From positions 3,596,001 to 3,660,000 of the forward strand of contig OY730172.1 in NCBI GenBank assembly GCA_963422465.1: a stretch of DNA of 64,000 bases, in the 5' to 3' direction. Positions 46,012 through 56,892 of this stretch are shown here, in pieces; the stretch's first letter is position 1; every line of letters begins with the position of its first letter. The notes below the pieces were generated by a model. It was not told the origin of the DNA. It made no database searches and saw only the letters and a list, made by a program, of their open reading frames with translations. The stretch is from Lichina pygmaea. Lineage: Eukaryota > Ascomycota > Lichinomycetes > Lichinales > Lichinaceae. Both the position numbers and the translations under genes were made by a program.

Positions 46012-47730
46012 ATGCTTCGAGTCGTCCAATCACGGGGTTCCCATGCTTGGCTACGTCGGTCTGGCTTCCCCTCGAACATCACTGACGCCTCCACGTTGGC
46101 CCGGCCAGCGAGAAATAGCTTGCGGAGCCGCAACTTGAAGTTTGGCGACTTTTTTACGGCTTGCTATTCAGCCATATTCGGTGCCGCTGTGCTTGTCGAC
46201 GCCGAGCGCAAGAATACCCGACTAGAGCAGTGGAACCGAGCAATTGCTTTCATGGAGGAGGAGTGTAAGCTGTTCGGGAACCGGCATGCTGTTCCAGCTG
46301 AGGCCGAGCCCGACGACGGTCTCTCCGGCGGAGAAGAGTCTAAGCTACCACTTAGTCGCCAGGTAATGCACGCACTACCCGGTCGGAACCGAGTCGAACG
46401 GTATCTCGACACAGACGTGTTTCTGTCCCCAGAGGGTCTGCCGCAGGAGTCAAGGTGCGGCCATCCAACGAAATCGCAAGTAAAAGCTGCCGAACGGTCT
46501 GTGGCGAAACTCGTTGTTGGTCTGCTCCTGGAGACATCGAAGTTTCTCAAAGATGACGTCGTGTATCGAACCAAGCCGGGGCGCATATCGTCCCAGGACG
46601 TATCGCACATCGATCACATCATCTCCAAACTGGAACGGAGACATGCGTACTTGAAATCTATACAGCATAAGAGAAAAAATCGTACGGAGTACGGTCATTA
46701 CCTCCCGTGCTATGATAAAGGAAACGAGGTCGATCACCATCCGCATGCCGCGTATCGACACAAGGAGATGCGAGGGGCGTACGACGAATACCGGAAGGGG
46801 AGACATCACTTCGAGGGTTTCGTCGAACGGGTCTGTCGTCTGCTTCTGCTGGACGACTCACCACCAAATGCGGACACATTCAACCTGTTGATCTTGCAGC
46901 TCACCGCGATGCGCCTCTTCTCGATGGTGGGGCTGGTGTTGAATTCCTTCTTCGAATGCGGCCTCATGCACACGGTGGCGACGATTACGGTGATCATTAA
47001 GTATCTCAGAGCTAGCAGAAATGGTCGCGAGTTTGTCCTCTTCCTCCGCCGGATGCGTGGATACGCTGGAGGGCTCGGACCGACGATATCCCGGTCAGAC
47101 CTCCTGAAAGCGGACGCTCAGGCTCTGCTGAACCCAAACCTGGTCTTCTTGCCCAATCAGAGGATAGCAAAAAAAGCTCCCTTCAACACACACGTGTTTG
47201 GCGCCATCATCGAGGCGTGTCTCGAGTTTGACCTCCCGGACGAGGCGGCGAAGTGGAGCCGAGAGATGATTGGAGCAGGCTTCGAAGTCGACCTTCCAAT
47301 TCTCACAAGCATGTTGTTTGCCTGTATAAAAACGCGCGATTGGACGGCCGGGTCGTCTTTGTGGGATGCCATGCAAGCGTTCGACCTTGACGGATATGCC
47401 TTCCTCAACATGCTCTGTCTCTGCCGCGCGTGTGAGAGGAATGCCGAGTTTCAGAGAGTCTACCAGCAAGCACTGGATGCCGGTTTTCCAGAGGTCGATG
47501 CCTCCGCGGCCGACGGCACGGAAGACGCCTCCAGCAAGCTGTACAGCATCAAGCACGGCAATCGCATCCTGAAGCTCCACACACCCAAGAAATACGGCAT
47601 CCGAGCTTTCAAACATGGCCGTCCATGTGAACACGCCATCTCCACGGCCTGGTCCGGGGTGGCTGTGCGCGACCCTTTCCGGACTCGGTTGTTGGACGAA
47701 GGAGAAGCCGCTTTGGAAGACTCGGCCTGA
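46012..47730 (+). CDS. Pentatricopeptide-repeat-like protein, probably mitochondrial
   Basis: Single exon, 572 residues, ATG at 46012. The N-terminus is basic with Arg/Ser/Leu and few acidic residues (about the first 40), typical of a mitochondrial presequence. It continues with FGDFFTACYSAIFGAAVLVD and LEQWNRAIAFME, a pattern seen in Pezizomycotina PPR proteins. Helical-repeat segments follow in the second half: DTFNLLILQLTAMRLFSMV, THVFGAIIEACLEFDLPDEA, PILTSMLFACIKTRDW, YAFLNMLCLCRACERN, each about 35 residues apart. Such proteins bind organellar RNA. The family is lineage-specific, so a target cannot be named. The coding frame is intact and CpG-rich like its neighbours. Confidence 0.8.
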   Translation: MLRVVQSRGSHAWLRRSGFPSNITDASTLARPARNSLRSRNLKFGDFFTACYSAIFGAAVLVDAERKNTRLEQWNRAIAFMEEECKLFGNRHAVPAEAEPDDGLSGGEESKLPLSRQVMHALPGRNRVERYLDTDVFLSPEGLPQESRCGHPTKSQVKAAERSVAKLVVGLLLETSKFLKDDVVYRTKPGRISSQDVSHIDHIISKLERRHAYLKSIQHKRKNRTEYGHYLPCYDKGNEVDHHPHAAYRHKEMRGAYDEYRKGRHHFEGFVERVCRLLLLDDSPPNADTFNLLILQLTAMRLFSMVGLVLNSFFECGLMHTVATITVIIKYLRASRNGREFVLFLRRMRGYAGGLGPTISRSDLLKADAQALLNPNLVFLPNQRIAKKAPFNTHVFGAIIEACLEFDLPDEAAKWSREMIGAGFEVDLPILTSMLFACIKTRDWTAGSSLWDAMQAFDLDGYAFLNMLCLCRACERNAEFQRVYQQALDAGFPEVDASAADGTEDASSKLYSIKHGNRILKLHTPKKYGIRAFKHGRPCEHAISTAWSGVAVRDPFRTRLLDEGEAALEDSA

Positions 47731-49145
47731 AAGAGGCCGAAGCGGAAACTGACCCTGACGACCTGTTTCCTATGCAGCCCGAAGATCGCAGGCTTGCTGG
47801 AAAGGTGCAAAAGAATGCAACTGTTTCGAAAGGAAGTCATCTATCGTCGAGGTGGATGTCGAGTGATGGGCACGGGCGCGTCCGCCCATGCGGCTTCTTC
47901 GACGAAACAATCCCTTCTCACTACTCACAAAGTCGTGCATGGCCATGGAGTGCAGGCGACTCTGGGCTTTGGTTTTGGGTTCACGAGATGAGAGGCCTTA
48001 CAAGAGCCTGCGTTGCTGCTGCAAGAGAGCTGCATGTCATATTTCGTTGCCTCAACAATCAACGATCACTTCCAAGGCGGCTTGGTTCGAAGGTTCGTCA
48101 GATCTGTGTCACCCTGCTACAGATATTATAGAATGCCCCGGGCGTCACCATCTAACACAGAGATCTTTTCAAGAACTGTTCCACTCATACTCAGCTCGCT
48201 GGCTTCCACTAAAGGAGCCGTAGCTCAACCCGTGCTGGACGAAGCGAGACGAACCAAGTCACGATATCGGTCACGAGCATGAAGGGGGTCGGGGAGAGGG
48301 ACAATAGTCTGCTCTCAGACCGGAAGGCGTCAACAAGGAGGAATAATGAAGACGGTTGAAATCTAGGTGGGAATCCGATTGTTTTCCGCAGCAGATGCAA
48401 GTGGCCGCCGACTCCGACATATGTAACTAATCTCATCACCAGGCGCGCTGAATAGTCCATATGCCTACCCACACACGCACTCTCTCCTGAGCTGTGACGA
48501 GCGACAGGCAAGCTCTTATCACAGTTCTTTCTATTGTAGCCGAGGTGAAGAAGCCTGCTGGGGGGGTACTGGCACATACGTACTGTAATTACCCTGTACC
48601 ATTTCTCCCCCTCTCTTCAAGTGCGTTGAACACGTTGAGAAGGCGAAAAGTACTCGCAAGTCGAGAAATCCGAAAGACTGTGTTCAATATTTTGTACCTA
48701 GTGATTATCAGCGACGATCCGGTGCAGCCCAGGTGCCAGCCCTAACAACACGACTGACAAGTCCGAGCTCCGTTCAGGGGCACATACCGCATAATCAGTC
48801 GATTAGCTTAGCTGTCCTGAATTTGCATCAGCCAGTCAATCATCTCACCTGCTTCTCTTCTCTTTTCTTTTCTCTTCGTCCCGCCACACGCCGGTAAGAG
48901 TCCTACATCAAATACTTATCTAATCCTACACCCTGAAAGCTTGGTGCGTAAAAATGGAAAAGTTGGATGTGTGGAAGGTTGGAAGGTCGGAAAGTCGGAG
49001 ACTTTGGGGTATGGGGATCACTGAAGGATATGCAGTGTGGAACGTGAAGTGTCGACCGCGGACCGTGACTGGCACAACTACTAATGGCAATGGCCTATCG
49101 AGGAGAGGAGAAGTCTGTCTCATTAAGGCTCTCAGGGGCTCGGAG

Positions 49146-49186
49146 CTATACCGTATGGCCCTGTCTGACTAAGCCATACGGTATAG
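49146..49186. repeat. 14-bp perfect inverted repeat
   Basis: ctataccgtatggc at 49146-49159 and its complement gccatacggtatag at 49173-49186, separated by 13 bases. Could be a hairpin in RNA or DNA; role unknown. Confidence 0.7.
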
Positions 49187-49620
49187 ACTGACTAAGCTAG
49201 CTAGCCTGCGGGCATATGGCCGCAACAGTGACCTACGTACCACTGATATAGATGGGTAGATTCATTCGTAGTCGCCTGGTGCAAGTGAAGAGAGGAGAAG
49301 GGAGGGGTGGAGATAGTGGAGGTGAAGTCAGAGGTGGAGAGAGGCGAGAGAGGAGAGAGAGGAGCAGACGGAGGGGAGACGGATAGGAGAGAGGGAAAGG
49401 GAAAAAGAAGAAATATCCACGCAGTTCAAAAGAAGCACCCAAAGATGCCACATATCTACCGACCAGCTCGTCTGCCCTTCCATCTGCCCTTCTCTTCGTT
49501 GGGCTTTCGCGTTGCTCGGCCAAAACACACCACGAGCCAAAACAAATCAAGGGTCAAAACATACCACTGTACAGAACTACAGTGGTCAAGCATGCAGGCT
49601 GTCTGGGCATAAAAATCACT

Positions 49621-49719
49621 GTGTATACTGGAGGATGTAGTCTGAAGAGAATGCCAGACTGTCTTGTCCTCATGATACTGCGTGTACTGAAGGATGTAGT
49701 CTGAAGAGGATCATGCCAG
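49621..49719 (+). repeat. Imperfect direct repeat of about 37 bp
   Basis: gtgtatactggaggatgtag... at 49621-49657 and cgtgtactgaaggatgtag... at 49681-49719 share most bases, including aggatgtagtctgaagag. Local duplication. Confidence 0.7.
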
Positions 49720-49947
49720 GCCGGTTTTATTCTGATGGATGGACTGCACATACCGGCGTACTCGTATGTAGCTCGGAAATTGAACTTTTCCCCTTCCCAG
49801 TCCCTGAACAATACAGTAACGCCAATCTATAGATACTTGTGAATAGTCGTGCAGGATCATCGGTAGAATTACAAGTCGTCGGTAGAGTTCAAGGCTTGTT
49901 GACTTGTGACGACGGGAATTCAACTTGAAGGCGTGAACTTGCAGGCT

Positions 49948-52900
49948 TCAACTGAGATGCGCCCTCCCTCCTACCCTTGTCTGCGCTTCGCGCTGTCCAG
50001 GCTGTAGCTGCACCTGGGGTAGCGGCGACACCGGCGACGACTCGTTGACGCCGGAGCTGCTCTCTGGTGCGGGTGCGGGTGCGGGTGCTGGCAAGAAGCC
50101 TATTGCTACCAGATAGGCGATGTACTTGCCGACAAGGTCGCGCGTGACCCCTATCCTGTCTGGGTCGTTAATATCCTGCGAATGCTTGTCACCACGCAAG
50201 AGAGTGCCGGCGGCGCGGATTTCTAACGCCGGGGCCTGAGTATTGGTGGGGAGATCAGTTGTGACGAAATCATAAAGAGGAAGCCTAGATGAAGGACAGA
50301 GCAAAGTTAGCAATGTTCGTGGTCTTCTTTCAGCCAGTCATCCAGCAACCACCCAGCCGTCTTCGACGGCAAACGTACAAGGCATTTGTAGGCTTGTTTT
50401 CGTCTCCGTCAGAGACGTAGTCCTCCAAGCGTCTCTGCCACACGGCATACTCTACCTGCGGCACTCTGTAACCGTAGTCTTCCATAACACCGAGGTATTC
50501 GTGGAGGTGCAGACGCGGATGGCCGTCGACGTGCACAACCGGGACACCTGGGGTCAGCCGCATCAACGCCGATGCAACCACAATAGAAGCGACTCTGTCG
50601 ACGGGTACCATGTTCACTGAATTCTCAATGTGCGGACGCGCCGAGAGCTGCACGCAGCCCTTCAGCATGCGGATGAGAAAATCGTCGGTGTTGGTGACTT
50701 GGTCATGTAGATCAGCTTCATCCGTGCCATATGGTTTGCAAAGGCGGTGACTTACCACCCGTATGCGTGTCCCCCAGAACGTATCCCGGTCGGATGATCG
50801 CGCCCTGCAAGCCTCTCCTTTCTGCCTCTCGCACGAGCCGCTCTGCTACCCACTTGCTCTGGCCGTATCCTGTTGCCAGCCCCTCGCTGCTTCCCTGCAG
50901 GTCGTCATCCTCGCCGATTCCCTGACCACCACGGCTCGTAGTTCTGTTTGAGAGCTCCACGTAGTGTGGCGTATCGAAGACGCTGGTCGAGCTAACGAAC
51001 ACAAACCTCTTCGATCTCCCGATGGAGCAGAGCCTCAAAGCCTCGATAGTCCCCTTTACGTTGCTCGGCTGCAGCTCGCTGTACTGATACCCCCAATGGA
51101 CCCAGGCACCGTTGTGTATGACATAGCCAATCTGCTCAGAGAGCCTCGTGTATTCCGCAAGCGACATCCCCAGCTCAGGTTTGGTGAGATCCCCCGTGAC
51201 GCATGAGATTCGGGACGACCAAGACTGCGACCAGAAGCCGTATGCCTTGCATGTCTGGTGAACCCGCTCAAGTCCAGCCGATGGAGTGTCCGCACGGACA
51301 TGGACTACGACGCTGATGGCCAATTCCCGACGGCTAAGGAGATCTCGCAGAATATAAGCTCCGAGAAACCCTGTAGCGCCGGTCAGAAAGACGGTGATCG
51401 GGTTCGATTCGCCATGGGCGGCGACGTCCGGAGCAGCTTCAAAGTGTGGTGGTAGGCTGCTCATGAGCTGTCGAGCTTCAGAAGCATAATCAAACGACTC
51501 CTTCGCCCTGAGAGTGTCATCATTCTCGGCGCCGCTCTTTCGATCGACCGCCTCAGCAGCGTCGGATTGACCGAGACATTGGCGAGCGACTATTTCTGAG
51601 GCTAGCGCGCTCAGACTCGGACAGCGATAGACCACGCTCGTATCCATGCTGAGGCCTGGCCAGAGACGTCTTATGTTGAACACAAGCTGTTGTGCAAGCA
51701 TCGAGTGTCCTCCCAAGTCGAAGAATGAATCTTGTGGACCGATGGCGTGGGCGGCATCCACGTAAGGCAGAAGTTTCGCCCATATCTCCGCGAGCTGCCG
51801 TTGCGTCCTGGTGTGCGTGGGAAAGGATTGGTCTCCTGACCTGGAGGTCGCGACAGCGATCAACTGGGCCTGATCCGGGAATGGAAGCACAGGTCTGTCA
51901 ATCTTTCCGTTCGGGTTCAACGGCATCCTCTTGAGAGGTATCAGAAGTGCCGGAATGGCGTAGGATGGCAGCTTCTGCCGCAGATACCCGCGCACTTTGT
52001 CATGCAAGGGCTGAAAGCGGGAGAGCAGAGCCGTCATGTCGTCTCCTTCGTCATCGCGGTCCTCGATACCGTTCTCGAGACACCATTGCGACCAGGTCAC
52101 CATATCCGGTACGACATAGCTGACAAGAGCTGGCTGATCATCTTTATCCTTGCGAACAACGGTCACGTTCTCACGAACAAACGGGTGCTGTGAGAGGCAG
52201 GTATCGATCTCACCAAGCTCGATCCTGAAGCCCCTGATCTTGACCTGATTGTCCGCTCGACCACAGCATTCAACGTCACCGTCAGACGTATAGCGGCCTA
52301 GATCGCCTGTTCTGTACAGACGATCGCGAGGGCCATGGTAAAACTGGCGCCAGGGCTCCTCTTGAAGGCCGCCAGCTCTCGCCTGGTCTTCAGTCGCCCA
52401 CTTTTGGCTGTCTACAAACCAGTTGGTCACGAATTTGCTTCGAGTGAGCTCCGGCAATCCGAGATACGACTCCGCCAAGCCCCCAGCCCGGACATAGATC
52501 TCACCGACCATACCGGGATCGCACAGCCTGAAGGAGTTTGAGCTATCAACAACGAGCAGCTGCACATCCACCATGCCCTTGCCCACCGGGATAACGTCGC
52601 CAAGGTGTTCCAGGTGATCTGGGTCACGAGCCCGGCTCCGTATTTCGTAGAAGCTAACGGCACGCTGGGACTCGGTACTGCCATACATGTTGACGATGTT
52701 GGCATTGGGAGCCAGTCTCTGCAAGGAGCGGCAGTCTCGTTTGGTTAAGACGTCCCCAACGAAGAAGGCGCGACGGAGGGACGGGAACTCGGCAGTTGCC
52801 CCGCCGACAAGGATCTGACCCATTGCTGGAGTCAGGTGCGTCACGGTAGGTCCATGGCACTGCATCCATTCGGCCAGCTTCTCACTCTGGATGTCACCTG

Positions 52901-53729
52901 CCGCAGGGACCAGAATCTGGGCGCCAAGGAATAGAGGGGTGAAGATGTCTCTCTGGATAGGATCGTGCGCGATGCCGCTCAGCATAGTAAAACGGTCATC
53001 CGGACCAAGTCCAAACCGCTTGGACATCCACGGAAAGTAATACGTGAGGGAGAAATGTCTTCCCAGGACCGCCTTGGGACGTCCCTCCGAGCCCGAGGTA
53101 AAAGACAGCGAAGGAACAGAATCAGGCCCGATCAAGACATCTGGCTCTTGCGATTGAAGACGTCTCTGAGGATCTAGAACATCGCACGCACAGATTGCTT
53201 CTCCGTGCAAGTAGCCACCACGACCCATGCACAAGCCTGGCACCAGGGTACGAAGCTGAAGGTTCTCCTCGATATAGCTTTCAACTTTCCTTGGGAGGGG
53301 GATTCTCTCTTGATTAAGGTCGGCAATAACAATCAAAGCCCGTGGTCGAGCAATGTCCAGGTAGATTATCTGCCTGTCCGGTGGATAAGCCGGGTCGATG
53401 ACCGAGAAAGTTGCACCAGCCTTGAGCACGCCCATTATCGCAACCACCAGGTTCACGCCACGTTGTGCAAAGATCATCACCACGTCGTCCCTCTCAATCC
53501 CCGACTCGATAAGATGATGGGCGACGATGTTGGTGGCTGCATTGATTTCGCCGTAGCTGTACCTTTGACTTCCCTGCCCCGGGCTGGGGGTCTCCTCGAC
53601 ACACAAACGGTCAGGGTGTCGACGAGCATTGTCGGCGAAAATCTTGTGGATGGGCCCTTGAAAGTCCGACCAATGCAAGTCAACTGTAGGGTTGGGCAGT
53701 CCGCTGGATTGAGGATGATGAGAAGCCAT
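49948..53729 (-). CDS. Lys2-type L-2-aminoadipate reductase, short N-terminus
   Basis: Three exons on the minus strand: 53729-50756, 50697-50379, 50284-49948 (introns of 58 and 94 nt); 1209 residues. Order: adenylation domain from residue about 20 (AMP-binding SFTSGSEGRPKA at 209-220; YGSTES at 349; YRTGDLGRY at 472; NGKIDRP at 608), carrier domain with the phosphopantetheine site DLGGHSM (Ser 676), and an NADPH-dependent reductase domain (GATGFLG at 784-790; catalytic YGQSK at 955-959). Lys2 activates aminoadipate as AMP ester, loads it on the carrier and reduces it to the semialdehyde in lysine synthesis. The roughly 200-residue domain before the adenylation domain in yeast Lys2 (carrier Ser 880) is missing here. 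Either an upstream exon was not found (the frame stays open a little above the ATG) or this is a short paralogue. The C-terminus has an Ala-Pro repeat. Confidence 0.88.
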
Positions 53730-54361
53730 ATTCTGCTCACTCAGTTGTTGGAGATCTGATGACGTCTCAGCACCCAGACGATGAGGGATGTTGGCTTGAC
53801 CTAAACCAAGACTAGCGGTACGGTAACCTTCATTTGCAATATAACTTCTGTTACCTTACCATACGCATCGTGCATACAGTACGTACAGTATGTTCAAGAA
53901 CGGATCTGTAACAGTAATAACAGTGGACAGCTGCCCTGCACGCTCTGCCCTTCAATGCGTTATGATATCTTAGGGCCGAGGCTGCTTACTAATCATAATG
54001 TAACGGGGACATTGGGGAATACGGTACGTACCGTAACGTACTAGTATGTACTCCCGTACTTCCGTACAGAGCTAGTGGTATGGAGCGTCATCGTACTTCT
54101 AACACCCCAGGGTTATTTTCTGGCTGATGTCAGAAATCTCGAGCTTGCCTTGCTGTACACCCGTGCGGAAGTACGTATGTACTGTACATACGTACCTCCG
54201 TACCTATCGCGGGAGTACAGTACCACATCCGACGTCCTGATGGAGATACAGGCAACTTTCTTGCGACAACGTTCTTGATCCGAAGAAAATCATGACAGGC
54301 AAAGGAGCACTCTCTCACCGGTGGGGAAAGATATTAGCCCGTCACGATTATCTTTTGGTGA

Positions 54362-55082
54362 CATACTCCAAGCTGCCTAATCGACCCTTCCACGCGTCGT
54401 CACCAAGACCCAGCGCGACTGCTCGCACCGGAAAGAATCGCATCTTCAACTCGTACGCCGATTTCTACACGCAGTCCAGCTTCTACAATCTTTTCCCGTG
54501 CTAGCCAATTCCTCTCCTCTTGTAGTGTCCGGTCTCAAGAAGACTTTTCATCTCTACTTCTGCTCTCAGCAACGAATAGGGTTCCGCTCATCACGCTGTG
54601 GACGGCGTCTTGGTGTCCTTCTTGTCGCGTCGTGTTGCCCTTGCTCAAGGAGCTGGTCGAGCGAGATCGTGTGGGATGCAGTGAGGGGGGAGTCGGCTTC
54701 GTCGAGGTCGAGGTTGATTCTCCGACAATAGGGGACCTGCCTTCGAGATATATCGTAAGTCCCTACACCGTTCGTTTCGAGAGAGCGCATGGTCCTCTAT
54801 CAACGATAGGGGGAAGTCATATGAAGCTCATCTGTACGAAGCTCGCGACTCTCTGGCATTGAAGAGCCATAGAGAAATCGAATTTTGCTAACAACGGAAG
54901 GCCAGGTCAACTCGATACCAATGCTTCTCTCCTTCAGCCGACAAGAACCTCAGATGGAGACTCGAGTCGCTGCGGTGAGCCAGCTCAAGGAAAAGGCCTT
55001 CCTGACCCAGTGGGTCGAGACCGAGGCACGGAGAGGTGGGGCAGGCGGTGCTGGTGGTAGTCTGCTTGGCTTCTTGAAATAA
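54362..55082 (+). CDS. Thioredoxin-fold protein with CPSC motif, probably mitochondrial (start not resolved)
   Basis: Two exons: an open frame from 54362 to 54754 and 54906-55082 (151-nt intron, gtaagt..ccag). The coding part from about 54450 has a Ser/Thr/Arg-rich presequence-like region, then RVPLITLWTASWCPSCRVV (thioredoxin fold with CPSC redox pair), ELVERDRV, VEVEVDSP, and in the second exon SIPMLLSFSRQEP (the cis-Pro region), WVETEARRGG and a Gly-rich end. The pattern matches a Pezizomycotina thioredoxin-domain family of unknown substrate. No ATG lies in the open frame before the thioredoxin part, so the start codon must sit on an earlier exon; 54362 is only the limit of the open frame. 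It runs convergent to the hydrolase gene (218 bp apart) and divergent from the Lys2-like gene. Confidence 0.8.
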
Positions 55083-55300
55083 CGAAATGGCCGCTGAAGG
55101 CAGGGAACAAGCAGCACGGTGTGGGACTTGAAGGTGGTGATTGTGCCGTACAAAATGTTGCCACGAAACAGGGGGCTACCGCACTTCCAGAATTCCAGCG
55201 GAAAGCTTGGTCTCTTGACCCTGTCGGAGGAAGGGAAACGCCCCGGCTGATCTCGGCGGCGAAGCACTGACTGTGGGATGTGGCGCTGGACTGCTGCTGT

Positions 55301-56892
55301 CTACGACGTCTGGGCAGACAACCGCTGCGAAAGCCATGACTGGATGGCCACTTCCTGCTGCCCAGGGTCCTTGTATCCGAGGAATCGATAGACCACGGGC
55401 GCGTCATGGGGCTCCCCTGGAGCGACGACAGTCGTCGTCTGGACAGCAGCCTGTGCAACAGATCAGCGCGCAGAAAGATCTCTCCGGCTTCGTATTAACT
55501 TCATCCTACCCTCAACCTGTCACCAAGAACCTTGATATCGTCCAGCATGATTTCATAGGCACCGGTGATGTTCAGAATCTCGTCCGTCTTGACCCCGACC
55601 CACCAATCCTCCGAGGCTTTCACCGGCTCGCTGTACGGATCCGACGGAGCGCCAGCCATGTACATATCAGCCCAAGACTTCAGGATCTCGTTGGTGATGA
55701 TGTCTCGTGGCTCATTGCGCGTGGCTGATTCGGTTTCTCCTCCCAAGTTACCCCAGGGGCAGAGCAACACCACGCCGGGAAAGTTGCAGCCCACATCCAA
55801 CTGCGGAACGCTGGGATGGGGATGTACTGTATGCGAGAGCACGGCCAGTGCGAGATTCCCACCAGCCGAGTCGCCACCAAGATATATCTGATTCGAGGCT
55901 CAGCAAGCTATGGTCAAGGCTCTGACGGTGGGGAGGCTGTACCGTTCCGGGATCACGCCCAGGTGTGTTCAGCAGATGGTGGAGGAGAGCGACGGCTTGT
56001 TGGAGGGGGCGCGGGTATGTCGCAGCCGGAGCGAGATCTAAAATATCGATCAGATCCTTAGCGTCTCAGACGGACATCCTTGTCGCGTCTGACAGGCAGA
56101 TGTTGAAGTCGTTGAAGCGAACCATAAGCCAGTGCTAGCGCTGCTACGTCATGACCCTCTCTTTTCAGATGGTCCTGAAGATCCCAAAGAAAGCCGAAGT
56201 GCATCGACGTTGCCGATTTGACAAATCCACCGCCTACACGACGACGCACAAAGGTCCGGATCAGATCAATGCTCCTCAGCGAACGTCGACGACCCACCCA
56301 CCATGGAACCAGAGGAGGACGTTCCTTGCGTTCTCGTCGCCCAACCAATGCGCTCTTGTGCCGTCGGTCAGGACGATGTCTCTCGGTGTAAAGCCCTTCT
56401 TCTTCGCGATCTGGGCATACACATCGCTCGTTGACGGTAATAGATATCTGGTGGGGTGATTAGTTCGTCAGGATGCGTTCCAAGTGTACCCTTCCGCTTC
56501 TTATCAAGGTTGGCAGGGTCATTCTCACGCGCTCTGCGCCAATGAAAGCCGTGCTACCGTCCGCCGCGAGGCATAATATAGCACATGTTCATAGAGACTC
56601 GCCGGGGTGTCATCTCCACGAAACGGCGACAGAAGCAGGGTGATCAACGTGTCGAAAGTGATCTGGCTCAAGCATGTGAACTCAGCGTCAACATCTGACT
56701 ACCTCGTACAATGTTGCGGAACCCAAGAAGCTTGGTTACATGACCCCAGGCCGACTGAACAGGCAAGCAGGGCCGAAAGTCCAGTCTTACTCGACCAATC
56801 CCTAGAATCGCATCCAGCTTCTCGGAGAGGGACAATTCCGTTGGTGAGGACGTCTTCGCCGCCTGAGCGCCGTCTCTGCTCGAGGAGGCCAT
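55301..56892 (-). CDS. Alpha/beta hydrolase (HSL/esterase type, HGGG and GDSAGG)
   Basis: Seven exons on the minus strand: 56892-56791, 56662-56529, 56447-56302, 56233-56123, 56037-55943, 55887-55510, 55450-55301; 371 residues. The introns are short (55-128 nt). The oxyanion-hole motif HGGGF is assembled across the exon 3/4 junction, the nucleophile elbow GGDSAGGNLA opens exon 6, and the catalytic His is in PGEPHDAP in the last exon. The N-terminus has LSEKLDAILG and TLLLSPFRG, typical of fungal members of the alpha/beta-hydrolase fold-3 group (steryl acetyl hydrolase/esterase-like). There may be a membrane-near N-terminal helix. Substrate unknown; a lipid or secondary-metabolite ester is possible. 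The seven-exon model rests on motif continuity and consistent phases. Confidence 0.88.

Larger units (their letters stand above)
47731..49947. other. Intergenic region with repeats, no recognised gene
   Basis: 2.2 kb between the PPR gene and the Lys2-like gene (both 3' ends face it). Short ORFs only. It holds a purine-rich stretch (49285-49410, gagagagg types), a long inverted repeat (49146-49186) and a duplicated segment (49621-49719). Confidence 0.5.

Noticed and set aside
54985-55458. 157-codon minus-strand ORF
   Set aside because: It is out of frame with the hydrolase last exon and antisense to the thioredoxin exon; the frame giving the PHD catalytic region is the supported one.
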